In this document: one piece after another, positions 16,921 through 24,775 of the stretch
Position numbering within the stretch: position 1 is the stretch's first letter
Layout: the number at the start of each line of letters is the position of its first letter
DNA from: Clostridium pascui
GTDB lineage: Bacteria > Bacillota > Clostridia > Clostridiales > Clostridiaceae
DNA length: 33,427 nt
Direction: 5' to 3'
Assembly: GCF_016908015.1 (NCBI RefSeq)
Contig: NZ_JAFBDB010000014.1
Span: forward strand, 1-33,427
The notes under the pieces: model-generated
What the model saw: the letters and a program-made list of their open reading frames with translations, nothing else
What the model was told of the DNA's origin: nothing
Databases searched by the model: none
Made by a program: the position numbers and the translations under genes

Positions 16921-19314
16921 ATGAATAAAATGAGTAATGAACAAATTATAGAAATGTGTCAAAGATTAAAGGTAGCGGATACGCAAGAGGAAGTTATTAA
17001 AATACTAAATGAGTATAATCTATGGGATAATGATAAAGCATGGAGATATTATGGTGATATAGAAAACAATTATAGCAGTATTGGAAACCAGCAAAGTGAA
17101 CCAGACGCGGCAATTATTGAAAAAATAGTTAATTCTTTTGATGCTATATTACTAAATGTTTGTAGGGAACATGGCATTAATCCAGAAACTGTTAACGATC
17201 CAAAATTTGCAGCAAAGTTAATAATTAAATATATTTTAAAGAAGCAGGATGGTAATTTTAACTCAGATTATTTGCAAACTTTAAATAGGGAAGAACTAGA
17301 AATCTTATCGCAAAAAGTTGCTGTAGTTGTTACAGGGTTAAAAAGTCCTAACAACCCGTCCATTACAATTGCAGATATGGGGGAAGGCCAAACTCCTGAT
17401 GAGGTTTCAAACACAATTTTATCTTTATCAAAGAGTAATAAAATTAAGATATGTTTTGTACAAGGAAAGTTTAACATGGGTGGAAGTGGAGCGTTAAAGT
17501 TTTGTGGAAAAGATGGCATACAGTTAGTTATTACTAGAAGAAACCCAAGTTTATTAGATGATAAGTCTACTGAGAGAGATAAAATGTGGAGTTTAACAGT
17601 AATTAGAAAAGTACCACCAAGTGGTAATATGAGAAGTTCTGTTTATAAATATTTAGCCCCAATTGGATGTGATATAAGACCCAATAGAGGTGACATTCTT
17701 GCATTTAGTGCAGATACATTTGGTATCATGCCAAGTAATAAGGAGGCTTATGGAAGAGAAGTAGAGTATGGTACTTTAGTAAAATTGTATGAGTATAGTA
17801 TTGGGGGTTATAAAACTAGTGCAATTATAGATAATGGTATAGGACCTAGAATTAGAATGTTGCTTCCTAATATGATAGTTCCAATTCGTATATGTGAATT
17901 TAGAAAATTTAATTCTACAGGTAGTAAAAATGTATATTATTCAGGAATTTCTGAGTATCTTAGAAACAGAACTGAAGTATTGGAAGAAAATTTTCCAAGT
18001 CATGGTGAAATGATAATACAAGGTGAAAAAATAAGATATACTATTTATGCTTTTTTACAAGATAAAATGAAGAAGGCTTTGAGAAATATTGGAGTGCTAT
18101 ATACGCTAAATGGACAAACGCAAGGAAAAATTGAAAATAGGTTATTTAGTAGAGATAAAGTTAAACTTGACACCATTAAAGATGATATTCTTGTAATAAT
18201 GGATTGTTCTGAGGTAACAAATGAAGGGTTAGAACAGATTTTTATGAATAGTAGAGATAGGTTTGTAGAATCAAAACTTAAGAAGGAAATAGAAAAACAA
18301 CTTGAAGACATATTGGCTAATCATACAGGTCTTAGGGAGCTTAATAAGAAAAGAAAAAATGAGTTAGTGAAAGAAAAGCTTGAAAATAATAAACCTTTAG
18401 TGGATGCGTTAAGTAAGTTAGTAAAGTCAGATCCAGTATTAAAGTCACTTTTCAATGCTGGGACTGAGATAGAAAGTGAATCAAAAGAAGATAATAAAGG
18501 TAATGATGATTTTATTGGTGTTGAAAACCCAACATATTTTAAACTTAAAGGATTAGAATATGGAGATATATATAAGAAAAGGTGTCCTCTAAATATGGGA
18601 CTTCGTGTATCTTTAGAAACAAATGCACGTAATGATTATTTTACTCGAGCTGAAGTACAAGGTGAAAGCAACTTATATATAGTTGAGAATGGGAAATTTG
18701 TTAAATATGACAATTATAGCTTAAATTTATTTAATGGAATAGCAACATTAAATATTAAGCTTCCTAAAAACTCCAAAGTAAATAATTGCTTTAGGTTTGT
18801 ATTAAATGTTACAGATGACCTTAGGGAAGAAGCTTTTAAAAACGAGTTGAATATAGAAGTAATAAAAGAAAAGAAAAGGGGTCCAGTAATCATACCTACA
18901 TCAAGGGAAAAAAAGAGTCATGTTAATAAAGGTTTAAGCTTGCCGAATATGATTAAAGTAGAAAAAGAAGAATGGTATAAGCATAATTTTAATGAAAAAT
19001 CAGCATTGAGGATATTAGGTCCAGATGGTGATGGATATACATTCTTTATTAATATGGATAATAAGTATTTGGTAAATGAATGCAAAAACTTTAACTATGA
19101 TCCAGAAATAATAAAGTCCCAATTTGCATATGGATTAACTTTACTGGGAATAGCAGTGTTAAGCTTAAAGAATAACGAAGAAAGTTATAATAAGTTTAAT
19201 GAGGAAATTCGTGGTGACTTCAATAATTATGTTTCATTAATATGCGAATCATGGGCTCCATTTGTGATTCCAATGTTGAGATTTTTAATAAAAGTAGAAC
19301 AAGTTGCAGCCTAA
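16921..19314 (+). CDS. GHKL-family ATPase (MutL/Hsp90/MORC-like), element cargo
   Basis: The protein has 797 residues. The Bergerat ATP-binding motifs of the GHKL superfamily are clear: the N box (EKIVNSFDA, Glu67, Asn71, Asp74), the G1 box (IADMGEGQ, Asp152 to Gly156) and the G2 lid (NMGGSGALKFCG, residues 185-196). Beyond about residue 350 come a charged helical region (about 430-530, probably coiled coil), a beta-rich part (about 540-660) and a helical C-terminal part. I cannot assign these to known domains. GHKL ATPases of this kind are known from bacterial restriction and modification islands and are related to eukaryotic MORC. ATG 16921 follows GGGGGGA (16909-16915). Earlier in-frame ATGs lack a ribosome binding site. 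A role in phage defence with the divergent DGQHR protein is an inference. Confidence 0.82.
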   Translation: MNKMSNEQIIEMCQRLKVADTQEEVIKILNEYNLWDNDKAWRYYGDIENNYSSIGNQQSEPDAAIIEKIVNSFDAILLNVCREHGINPETVNDPKFAAKLIIKYILKKQDGNFNSDYLQTLNREELEILSQKVAVVVTGLKSPNNPSITIADMGEGQTPDEVSNTILSLSKSNKIKICFVQGKFNMGGSGALKFCGKDGIQLVITRRNPSLLDDKSTERDKMWSLTVIRKVPPSGNMRSSVYKYLAPIGCDIRPNRGDILAFSADTFGIMPSNKEAYGREVEYGTLVKLYEYSIGGYKTSAIIDNGIGPRIRMLLPNMIVPIRICEFRKFNSTGSKNVYYSGISEYLRNRTEVLEENFPSHGEMIIQGEKIRYTIYAFLQDKMKKALRNIGVLYTLNGQTQGKIENRLFSRDKVKLDTIKDDILVIMDCSEVTNEGLEQIFMNSRDRFVESKLKKEIEKQLEDILANHTGLRELNKKRKNELVKEKLENNKPLVDALSKLVKSDPVLKSLFNAGTEIESESKEDNKGNDDFIGVENPTYFKLKGLEYGDIYKKRCPLNMGLRVSLETNARNDYFTRAEVQGESNLYIVENGKFVKYDNYSLNLFNGIATLNIKLPKNSKVNNCFRFVLNVTDDLREEAFKNELNIEVIKEKKRGPVIIPTSREKKSHVNKGLSLPNMIKVEKEEWYKHNFNEKSALRILGPDGDGYTFFINMDNKYLVNECKNFNYDPEIIKSQFAYGLTLLGIAVLSLKNNEESYNKFNEEIRGDFNNYVSLICESWAPFVIPMLRFLIKVEQVAA

Positions 19315-19592
19315 GGTACGTAGAATAATTTAAGGCTTATAATAATGTAGATAAATTGCTCCTCTAAAATGCTATAAGTAATTACTAATGCACAATTTAG
19401 CATAATAGTGATTGATTGCTTTTATTGATATAAAAGATTAGATATTATTTAGTTATTACGGCAATTGATACAGCAATGCGCCAATAACAAAATATAATGG
19501 AGTATGACATAATAACATAAGGACCTGAAAGTTTGGTAATTGGTAGTATTTATTAGTATAGCATTTATTATGATATAATTACTATACTATAA
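19315..19592. other. right end of the element, no gene seen
   Basis: This 278-bp AT-rich stretch follows the ATPase gene and reaches attR. It has TTACGGCAATT (19456-19466), close to TTACGGCAGTT (9339-9349) near the left end, a possible integrase arm site. I see no open reading frame with a ribosome binding site and no strong terminator. Confidence 0.5.
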
Positions 19593-19638
19593 CTACGAAC
19601 CAGTTGGTCGGGGGTTCGAATCCTCTCCGCCGCACCAT
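19593..19638 (+). repeat. attR: displaced 3' part of tRNA-Arg(ACG)
   Basis: An exact 46-bp copy of 9214-9259. It starts in the anticodon loop, so it is not a functional tRNA. The host-side terminator at 19642 follows directly, as expected if this is the original 3' end of the gene. Confidence 0.93.
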
Positions 19639-19641
19639 TAA

Positions 19642-19680
19642 AAAGTACCTGTAGATATTAATTACAGGTACTTTCTTTTT
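19642..19680. terminator. original terminator of tRNA-Arg, also facing the symporter gene
   Basis: AAAGTACCTGTA and TACAGGTACTTT pair perfectly and are followed by a T run on the plus strand. With A residues on its left side it can also serve the convergent symporter gene. Confidence 0.85.
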
Positions 19681-19695
19681 TATATATTTAAATTA

Positions 19696-21102
19696 TTATT
19701 CTGCATCTAATGGAGGCGCTAATTTATTAGTTACCTTTATTTCAATGTAGGATGTGATAAAGAATGCTATAAGTGAACTTAGAGAACCTGCAATAATAGC
19801 TAAGATTCCATAAGGTTCCTTCATTACCTGCCAGTATATACCTACTAAACTTCCTACTAAAATTGAAACAATACCTGCATGTTTTGAACATTTCTTTAAG
19901 GATAAACCCAATATAAATGCTGCAAAAGGACCAGCAGCTCTTAGCATAAATGAGAATATATTTAAAGTTATAATGTTAATTTGGAATAGTGCGATACACA
20001 TTGCAAGTAAACCTATTATAACATTGCTTATTCTAGTCATTTTAATCATAGTATTATCGCTAACACTTGGATTTATATATTTTTGGTATAAATCTTTTGT
20101 AAGTATTGTAGAAGCACATAGCATATCAGAATCAGCACTAGACATTGTAGAAGCAATTATTGCTGCACATACAATTCCAGAGATCCATTGTGGTGCATGG
20201 CTAAATATCACTGTAGAAAGTGCTTTACTTGGCTCAATGGTTGGAAATGCTGTAAGAGCAGCTATACCTATTAGTGCAGGAATAAATGCAAAAAGTGCCA
20301 TGAAAAGTGCAGACATAAGAGTAGCTTTTCTACCGGTTTTTTCATCCTTGGCTGCAAAAACTCTAGATACCATTTCTGGTCCAGACATGAATGTTATGAA
20401 ATATTGACCTATTAAGCTAACTATTGTAGCGATACCCATTCCGTTTATAGACATTTTTGCAGGAGGAACTTTAGATACTATGGTACCCCATCCACCTACA
20501 CCATTAATTACAAAGGGAAGAGCTATTAAAAGTCCAAAGAATATTATTGCCCATTGAAATAAATCAGTGAAAGCATCAGCCCAAAGACCGCCCATGACAG
20601 TATAAACTACAGTAAATAAACCTCCAATTATAATAGCAACCTTGATATTAATTCCTATCAAAGCAGATATTATAATCCCAGAAGCAAGAATTTGAGATGC
20701 TGTTAGACAAAAAAGAGATACTATATTTAATATAGAAGTAATTATATGACTAGTAGTACCAAATCGTCTTCCTACCACTTCAGGAATGGTATAAGCCATA
20801 ATTTTTCTAAGCTTAGGAGCGAAGAATGCCATTGGAATGATACCAATAGCGGCTGCAAGTACGTACCAAACCGAGGACATTCCCCAATTTCCATAAGCTT
20901 TACTTGCAAGTCCAACGGTACTTCCACCACCAATGTTATTAGCGGCTAAACTACAAGCTACCATAATCGCCGGTAATGACCTACCTGCTAGCATATAGTC
21001 AGTGCTATCTTTTATTAAAAATTTGTTTGTAAAAAAACCTACAGATAGCATAAGCGCTAGATAGCATATAGTAATAATAAGGGGAAGTAATTGTAAAGTC
21101 AT
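19696..21102 (-). CDS. sodium:solute symporter family transporter
   Basis: This 468-aa integral membrane protein fits the SSS family (LeuT fold, usually 13 membrane segments). Hydrophobic helices run through the whole length, with family motifs such as YMLAGRSLP, AANNIGGGSTVG, AYTIPEVVGRRFG and STMSSADSD. The solute cannot be told from the sequence. Related clostridial proteins are often labelled as proline, pantothenate or general sodium symporters. ATG 21102 follows AAAGGAGG seven bases away. It stands alone between two terminators. Confidence 0.92.
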   Translation of the reverse strand: MTLQLLPLIITICYLALMLSVGFFTNKFLIKDSTDYMLAGRSLPAIMVACSLAANNIGGGSTVGLASKAYGNWGMSSVWYVLAAAIGIIPMAFFAPKLRKIMAYTIPEVVGRRFGTTSHIITSILNIVSLFCLTASQILASGIIISALIGINIKVAIIIGGLFTVVYTVMGGLWADAFTDLFQWAIIFFGLLIALPFVINGVGGWGTIVSKVPPAKMSINGMGIATIVSLIGQYFITFMSGPEMVSRVFAAKDEKTGRKATLMSALFMALFAFIPALIGIAALTAFPTIEPSKALSTVIFSHAPQWISGIVCAAIIASTMSSADSDMLCASTILTKDLYQKYINPSVSDNTMIKMTRISNVIIGLLAMCIALFQINIITLNIFSFMLRAAGPFAAFILGLSLKKCSKHAGIVSILVGSLVGIYWQVMKEPYGILAIIAGSLSSLIAFFITSYIEIKVTNKLAPPLDAE

Positions 21103-21163
21103 GTTATTTCCTCCTTTAAAAAGATATAGTAATTAATATATATTCATAAGATGATAAAAAATA

Positions 21164-21205
21164 ACTAAAAAATCCAGCAAGTTTTTCACTGCTGGATTTT
21201 TTAGT
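21164..21205. terminator. terminator between psd and the symporter gene
   Basis: ACTAAAAAATCCAGCA and TGCTGGATTTTTTAGT form a perfect 16-bp stem with a 10-base loop. On the minus strand it ends psd just before the symporter gene begins. Confidence 0.88.
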
Positions 21206-21206
21206 T

Positions 21207-22100
21207 TTATGAACTATGTTTAATTCCTATCTTTTCGCCCATAAGTACCTTGCATTCGTATCCTAAATTACTTTGAAATAGTATATCTTCATCTATCTTA
21301 ACTTTATTTTTTTCTAAAAAGAGTATAACTGTAGAGCCTCCAAATTTAAAATATCCCTTTTCATCACCTTTATCCACTCTTTTATCAGGAGTATAGCTCT
21401 GAATAATAGATCCAACGCAAGTTGCCCCTACCTCCATATACAATACATCTCCAAAGTTATCAGAATGAAATATGCTCCATTCACGCTTGTTTTTGCAAAA
21501 TATAGTAGGGATTTTACTTAAAGCAATTGGATTTACTGAGTAATAACTACCTTTAACCTTTGAAGTATGTTCGCAAATACCACTATCTATAAAATGAAAT
21601 CTATGATAGTCAGTAGGGCAGAGCCTTAATATGATCATTGAACCATTATTATATTTTTCAGCTATGGCTTTATCAGGAATCAAATCATGCAAACTATAAT
21701 TAAATCCTTTTACTTCAACTATTTTTTCTAAATTTATATTTTCATATACTATAACTCTTCCATCTCCAGGTGAGATAAGGGCACTTGTAACTTTTTCTAT
21801 AGGACGATCCTTAAGATGAAGTTTTCTAGTAAAAAAATCATTAAAACTTATAAAGTCATCAGTACGTGTAACGCTTTCTTCAATATTTATATTAAAATCA
21901 TCTATAAATTTTTTAATTTTATTTTTACTACTGCCCATATCACAATACTTTCCGTATATGTAGGAAAAAAGCTTTTTCTTAATAAATAATTCTAAAAAAC
22001 TACTTCCGAACTTAGTTGAGTAAATCCAATTAAGATATTTTTCTCCAGATACCTTTTCTATTTCATAGGTTTTGGTTTTTCTATTATAAATTTTTATCAT
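21207..22100 (-). CDS. psd: phosphatidylserine decarboxylase proenzyme
   Basis: The enzyme converts phosphatidylserine to phosphatidylethanolamine at the membrane. The 297-aa proenzyme has the substrate and catalytic segment PTDYHRFHF (about residues 162-170) and the self-cleavage motif FGGST near the C-terminus. Cleavage between Gly255 and Ser256 would give the pyruvoyl prosthetic group. GGST rather than LGST is seen in many clostridial enzymes. I chose ATG 22100 because GGAGGTG lies nine bases upstream. A start at 22118 would place the ribosome binding site inside the gene. A divergent TetR regulator lies next to it. Confidence 0.93.
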   Translation of the reverse strand: MIKIYNRKTKTYEIEKVSGEKYLNWIYSTKFGSSFLELFIKKKLFSYIYGKYCDMGSSKNKIKKFIDDFNINIEESVTRTDDFISFNDFFTRKLHLKDRPIEKVTSALISPGDGRVIVYENINLEKIVEVKGFNYSLHDLIPDKAIAEKYNNGSMIILRLCPTDYHRFHFIDSGICEHTSKVKGSYYSVNPIALSKIPTIFCKNKREWSIFHSDNFGDVLYMEVGATCVGSIIQSYTPDKRVDKGDEKGYFKFGGSTVILFLEKNKVKIDEDILFQSNLGYECKVLMGEKIGIKHSS

Positions 22101-22122
22101 AAGATTAAACACCTCCAAAATT

Positions 22123-22160
22123 ATTAGTATAAACGTAGTATATAGTATATTTATACTAAT
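22123..22160. promoter_or_regulatory. inverted repeat between psd and the TetR gene
   Basis: ATTAGTATAAA (22123-22133) and TTTATACTAAT (22150-22160) form a perfect 11-bp inverted repeat with a 16-bp spacer, in the gap between the divergent genes. It could be an operator for the TetR protein. Confidence 0.5.
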
Positions 22161-22259
22161 ATATCATATTTATAGTAATTTTAATATTGAGTTATATATG
22201 ATTTGGAGTATAATTAAGTTAATGTATTAAATTGTATAAAAATTAACGGAGTGAGCAAA

Positions 22260-22826
22260 ATGAATAAAACTAAAAAAGCAATATTTGAATCAGCTATAAA
22301 AGTTTTTTCCACATATGGATATTCTGGAGCAACTATGGATGCAATAGCTGCACAGGCAGGACTTGCTAAAGGTACTTTATATTATCACTTTAATAGTAAA
22401 GAAGAGATATTTAATTATATAATACAAGAAGGAATGAATCTAATAAAAGAAAGAATTCAAGAAACAGTAGATGAGCAAAGTGATTCATTATCAAAACTAA
22501 AGACATTAATAAAAGTTCAATTAAATATGGTTTATGAAAAAAGGGATTTTTTCAAGGTAATTATGAGCCAATTGTGGGGACAGCAATCAAGGCAATTGGA
22601 ATTAAGAGAAGTAGTTAATGAGTTTATAAAGAATATAGAAACATATCTAGAAAGAGCTATGAATGATGGATTTATAAAAAAAGGAGAAAAGTCTTTTATG
22701 GCATATACAATTTTTGGATCTCTATGTTCTACTGCAATATATGACCTTATAAACGAAGAAGGTATAAATATCCACGATGTATTTGAAAATTTAACAGAAT
22801 ATATTTTAAGTGGAATTCAGATTTAA
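22260..22826 (+). CDS. TetR/AcrR family transcriptional regulator
   Basis: This 188-aa protein has the TetR helix-turn-helix (about residues 5-50: TKKAIFESAIKVFSTYGYSG, then AIAAQAGLAKGTLYYHFNSKEEIF). The ligand-binding helical C-terminal domain is of typical size. The ligand is unknown. ATG 22260 follows CGGAG, and the GTG at 22251 overlaps that site. It is divergent from psd, so control of psd and of itself through the inverted repeat at 22123-22160 is a fair guess. Confidence 0.9.
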   Translation: MNKTKKAIFESAIKVFSTYGYSGATMDAIAAQAGLAKGTLYYHFNSKEEIFNYIIQEGMNLIKERIQETVDEQSDSLSKLKTLIKVQLNMVYEKRDFFKVIMSQLWGQQSRQLELREVVNEFIKNIETYLERAMNDGFIKKGEKSFMAYTIFGSLCSTAIYDLINEEGINIHDVFENLTEYILSGIQI

Positions 22827-22867
22827 ATATATACAAGTATTAGTTAATAGAAAATAATGTAATCATA

Positions 22868-22896
22868 TTGACATAAAATTTGTTTTGTAATAAACT
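22868..22896 (+). promoter_or_regulatory. promoter of tRNA-Arg(CCT)
   Basis: TTGACA (22868-22873), a 17-bp spacer and TAAACT (22891-22896) precede the tRNA. The -10 box is weak. Confidence 0.5.
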
Positions 22897-22923
22897 TTTA
22901 TATGTAAAGCTTAAGCTTGTTAT

Positions 22924-23000
22924 GCGCTCGTAGCTCAGTAGGATAGAGCGTCCCCCTCCTAAGGGGAAGGCCGGGGGTTCGATTCCTCTCGGGCGCACCA
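22924..23000 (+). tRNA. tRNA-Arg (CCT)
   Basis: The acceptor arms GCGCTCG and CGGGCGC pair, the anticodon loop CTCCTAA gives CCT, and CCA is encoded. Confidence 0.96.
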
Positions 23001-23020
23001 AGGTTTATTTCAATAAGTAC

Positions 23021-23068
23021 TACTGGATTTAATAAGATTATAAAGCTTATTTAGTCCGGTATTTTTAT
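23021..23068 (+). terminator. terminator after tRNA-Arg(CCT)
   Basis: An imperfect stem (TACTGGATTTAATAAG with CTTATTTAGTCCGGTA, including G-U pairs) is followed by T-rich sequence. Confidence 0.7.
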
Positions 23069-23091
23069 TTATAAAATAAAGAGAGATAATA

Positions 23092-23535
23092 ATGAAAAAT
23101 GATTTTTTGATAGAAGCAATAAAAGAAGCTAAAAAGGCTGAAGATTTAGGGGAAGTACCTGTTGGAGCTGTTATAGTAAAAGATAGTAGAATTATAGCAA
23201 GGGCTCATAATATGACAGAGGTGTTAAAAGACCCTACAGCTCATGCTGAGGTTTTAGCCATAAGAAGAGCATGTAAATTCACTAATAATTGGAGATTAAA
23301 TGGATGTGAGCTGTATGTTACATTAGAACCATGTCCTATGTGTGCAGGTGCTATATATCAAAGTCGTATAAATAAAGTTTATATAGGAACGTTTGATTCT
23401 ATAAGTGGTGCATGTGGCTCAGTAATAAATGTATTGCAAAATAATTATTTAAACAGTAATATAGATGTAAGGTGGATTTATAATAAAGAATGCAGTATGT
23501 TATTAAAAAGCTTTTTTCAAAGTAAAAGAAAATAA
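23092..23535 (+). CDS. tadA: tRNA-specific adenosine deaminase
   Basis: The protein deaminates A34 to inosine in tRNA-Arg(ACG), letting it read CGU, CGC and CGA. The 147-aa length is typical. The zinc site and catalytic residues are visible: His51 and Glu53 in AHAEVLAI, and Cys81 and Cys84 in PCPMCAGA. Its start has only a weak GAGAGA ribosome binding site. tRNA-Ser(CGA) starts six bases after the stop, so the tRNA may be processed from a tadA message. The substrate tRNA-Arg(ACG) is encoded at 9182. Confidence 0.95.
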   Translation: MKNDFLIEAIKEAKKAEDLGEVPVGAVIVKDSRIIARAHNMTEVLKDPTAHAEVLAIRRACKFTNNWRLNGCELYVTLEPCPMCAGAIYQSRINKVYIGTFDSISGACGSVINVLQNNYLNSNIDVRWIYNKECSMLLKSFFQSKRK

Positions 23536-23540
23536 TTTTT

Positions 23541-23632
<92 letters not shown>

Positions 23633-23646
23633 ATAGAAATCTATAA

Positions 23647-23683
23647 GAAGTTGTTAATGATAATAGCTTCTTTTTTGTTTTAA
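23647..23683 (+). terminator. terminator after tRNA-Ser(CGA)
   Basis: AAGAAGTTGTTA pairs with ATAATAGCTTCTT (with a G-U pair and a one-base slip) and is followed by a T run. Confidence 0.75.
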
Positions 23684-23778
23684 TAAAATATAATAGATAA
23701 ATGTAGAAAAATGAGTTTTGATGAAATAATATAAGAATATTTACAGAAATATAGGTTACTTTATAATAACAACCAATA

Positions 23779-23839
23779 TTTACTTAATATTACAAAGCTG
23801 ATATAATTAAAACATGATTTGTGTTATTAAAACATGATT
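23779..23839 (+). promoter_or_regulatory. promoter and direct repeats before the Spo0E-like gene
   Basis: TTTACT (23779-23784), a 17-bp spacer and TATAAT (23802-23807) make a candidate promoter. Two exact 14-bp repeats ATTAAAACATGATT (23806-23819 and 23826-23839) lie over and after the start site, 20 bp apart. They look like binding sites for a regulator. Confidence 0.55.
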
Positions 23840-23910
23840 GATTTTTTAATAATACCTTCTATATGCAAAAGAGTATTTTACAAAGGAGCTTTAATTAGGG
23901 AGGTTTTAAG

Positions 23911-24171
23911 ATGATGCTTTGTGAACATGCCTTAGTTGAAAATAACATTTTTTTTAGTGATAGAGAATTAAGAATAAATAGTGATTTAAGAGATAAAAAA
24001 TACAATTTATATAATATAAAAAGGAAAATTGAAAGCGTTAGAGAGCTTTTAAATGAAGTGACTTGTGATATAGATAATAAAGAAAAAAGTGAGGAAATAT
24101 TAAAGGTAAGTCAATATATGGACAAGCTATTAAATGAATATAATGTCATTGTAGGAAGTAATAAATTATAA
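23911..24171 (+). CDS. Spo0E-like aspartyl-phosphate phosphatase
   Basis: The C-terminal half of this 86-aa protein matches the Spo0E family: a helical hairpin with KIESVRELLNEV and the signature SQYMDKLLNEYNV (Ser-x3-Asp). Family members remove phosphate from Spo0A~P and delay sporulation. In clostridia, which lack the full phosphorelay, the direct target would be Spo0A or another response regulator. The N-terminal 30 residues are an extension without a known role. ATG 23911 (or 23914) follows AGGGAGG. Confidence 0.8.
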   Translation: MMLCEHALVENNIFFSDRELRINSDLRDKKYNLYNIKRKIESVRELLNEVTCDIDNKEKSEEILKVSQYMDKLLNEYNVIVGSNKL

Positions 24172-24199
24172 GTTTATAATAAAATATTTATAAAAGCTA

Positions 24200-24228
24200 T
24201 TGCAAATATAAAAATCACATAGTATAAT
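24200..24228 (+). promoter_or_regulatory. promoter of tRNA-Ser(GGA) and the SRP RNA
   Basis: TTGCAA (24200-24205), a 17-bp spacer and TATAAT (24223-24228). The leader then contains a TGTCGTT/AACGACA hairpin (about 24236-24253). Confidence 0.7.
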
Positions 24229-24284
24229 AGGATTTGTCGTTAGTAAACGACATAAAATTTAATAATTGTCATGAGTAAATCCGT

Positions 24285-24374
24285 GGAGAGATGTCCGAGT
24301 GGTTTAAGGAGCACGCCTGGAAAGCGTGTGTAGGGGAAACTCTACCGGGGGTTCGAATCCCCCTCTCTCCGCCA
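24285..24374 (+). tRNA. tRNA-Ser (GGA)
   Basis: A class II tRNA. The stem CACGC/GCGTG encloses CTGGAAA (GGA), and CCA is encoded. This is the isoacceptor expected to be sensed by a UCC specifier in the serS T-box. Confidence 0.97.
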
Positions 24375-24380
24375 TATAAA

Positions 24381-24656
24381 CTTTGCCGTGCTAGATGGGG
24401 AGTTAGCGGTGCCCTGTAACCTGCAATCCGCTATAGCAGGATTGAATTCCTCGCTTAGGCTATAACTTGTGAGGTCTGACCTATGTAAGTGACGTTGAGA
24501 GCTGGGTCCCACGCAACGGAAACTCATGAACCCCGTGAGGTCTGGAAGGAAGCAGCGGTAAGTGATAATTTCCGTGTGCCGTGGATTAACCTGGCTTGAG
24601 TTAACTGTATAGGTAACGCTCATAGGTTATTTGCCAAGGCGAGGTGCACGGTTTAA
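24381..24656 (+). ncRNA. ffs: SRP RNA, large Alu-containing type
   Basis: The sequence has the conserved start GCCGTGCTAGATGGGGAG and the core with GTGAGGTCTGGAAGGAAGCAGC (the GGAA tetraloop of helix 8 that binds Ffh). Its 3' end, GCACGG, pairs with the 5' CCGTGC. About 275 nt with an Alu domain is the Bacillus/Clostridium form. It lies between tRNA-Ser and dnaX, the usual Firmicute position. Ends are estimated by pairing. Confidence 0.95.
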
Positions 24657-24668
24657 ATAGTGATTTTA

Positions 24669-24700
24669 GCACAATAAACTTGAGTTTATTGTGCTTTTTA
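24669..24700 (+). terminator. terminator after the SRP RNA
   Basis: GCACAATAAA pairs with TTTATTGTGC around CTTGAG, followed by TTTTT. Confidence 0.9.
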
Positions 24701-24775
24701 TTCATTTAAATAATAAATTATAAATTATAAATTATAAATATATAAATTTTAAAGTTTGGTTAAGAGGTGAAGTTA

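Larger units (their letters stand above)
9214..19638. mobile_element. tRNA-Arg-integrated mobile element, about 10.4 kb
   Basis: The segment lies between two 46-bp direct repeats, and the left one completes the tRNA gene. Inside are an integrase next to attL, an excisionase-like protein, a divergent repressor control region, RadC, a putative rolling-circle initiator and cargo genes. This is the standard plan of a site-specific integrative element or phage satellite. I see no conjugation genes, relaxase of an obvious class, capsid or packaging genes, so autonomous transfer is not supported. The excised circle would be 10,379 bp, counting one att copy. Confidence 0.92.

Noticed and set aside
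19593-19638. possible additional tRNA-Arg gene
   Set aside because: Only the 3' 45 bases of the tRNA are present. There is no D arm or 5' acceptor strand, so it is the attR copy.
19973-20407. 144-codon open frame on the plus strand
   Set aside because: It is antisense to the symporter gene, whose membrane helices explain the open frame.
20848-20947. two AGCGGCT motifs in the symporter gene as part of the element's motif cluster
   Set aside because: They are outside the element and arise in alanine codons of membrane helices, so I do not count them with the cluster.
24342-24623. 93-codon open frame on the minus strand
   Set aside because: It lies across the tRNA-Ser(GGA) 3' end and the SRP RNA, which explain the sequence fully.
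24707-24745. short tandem A/T repeats (ATTATAAA-type)
   Set aside because: Low-complexity AT-rich spacer before dnaX, with no clear unit conservation or function.
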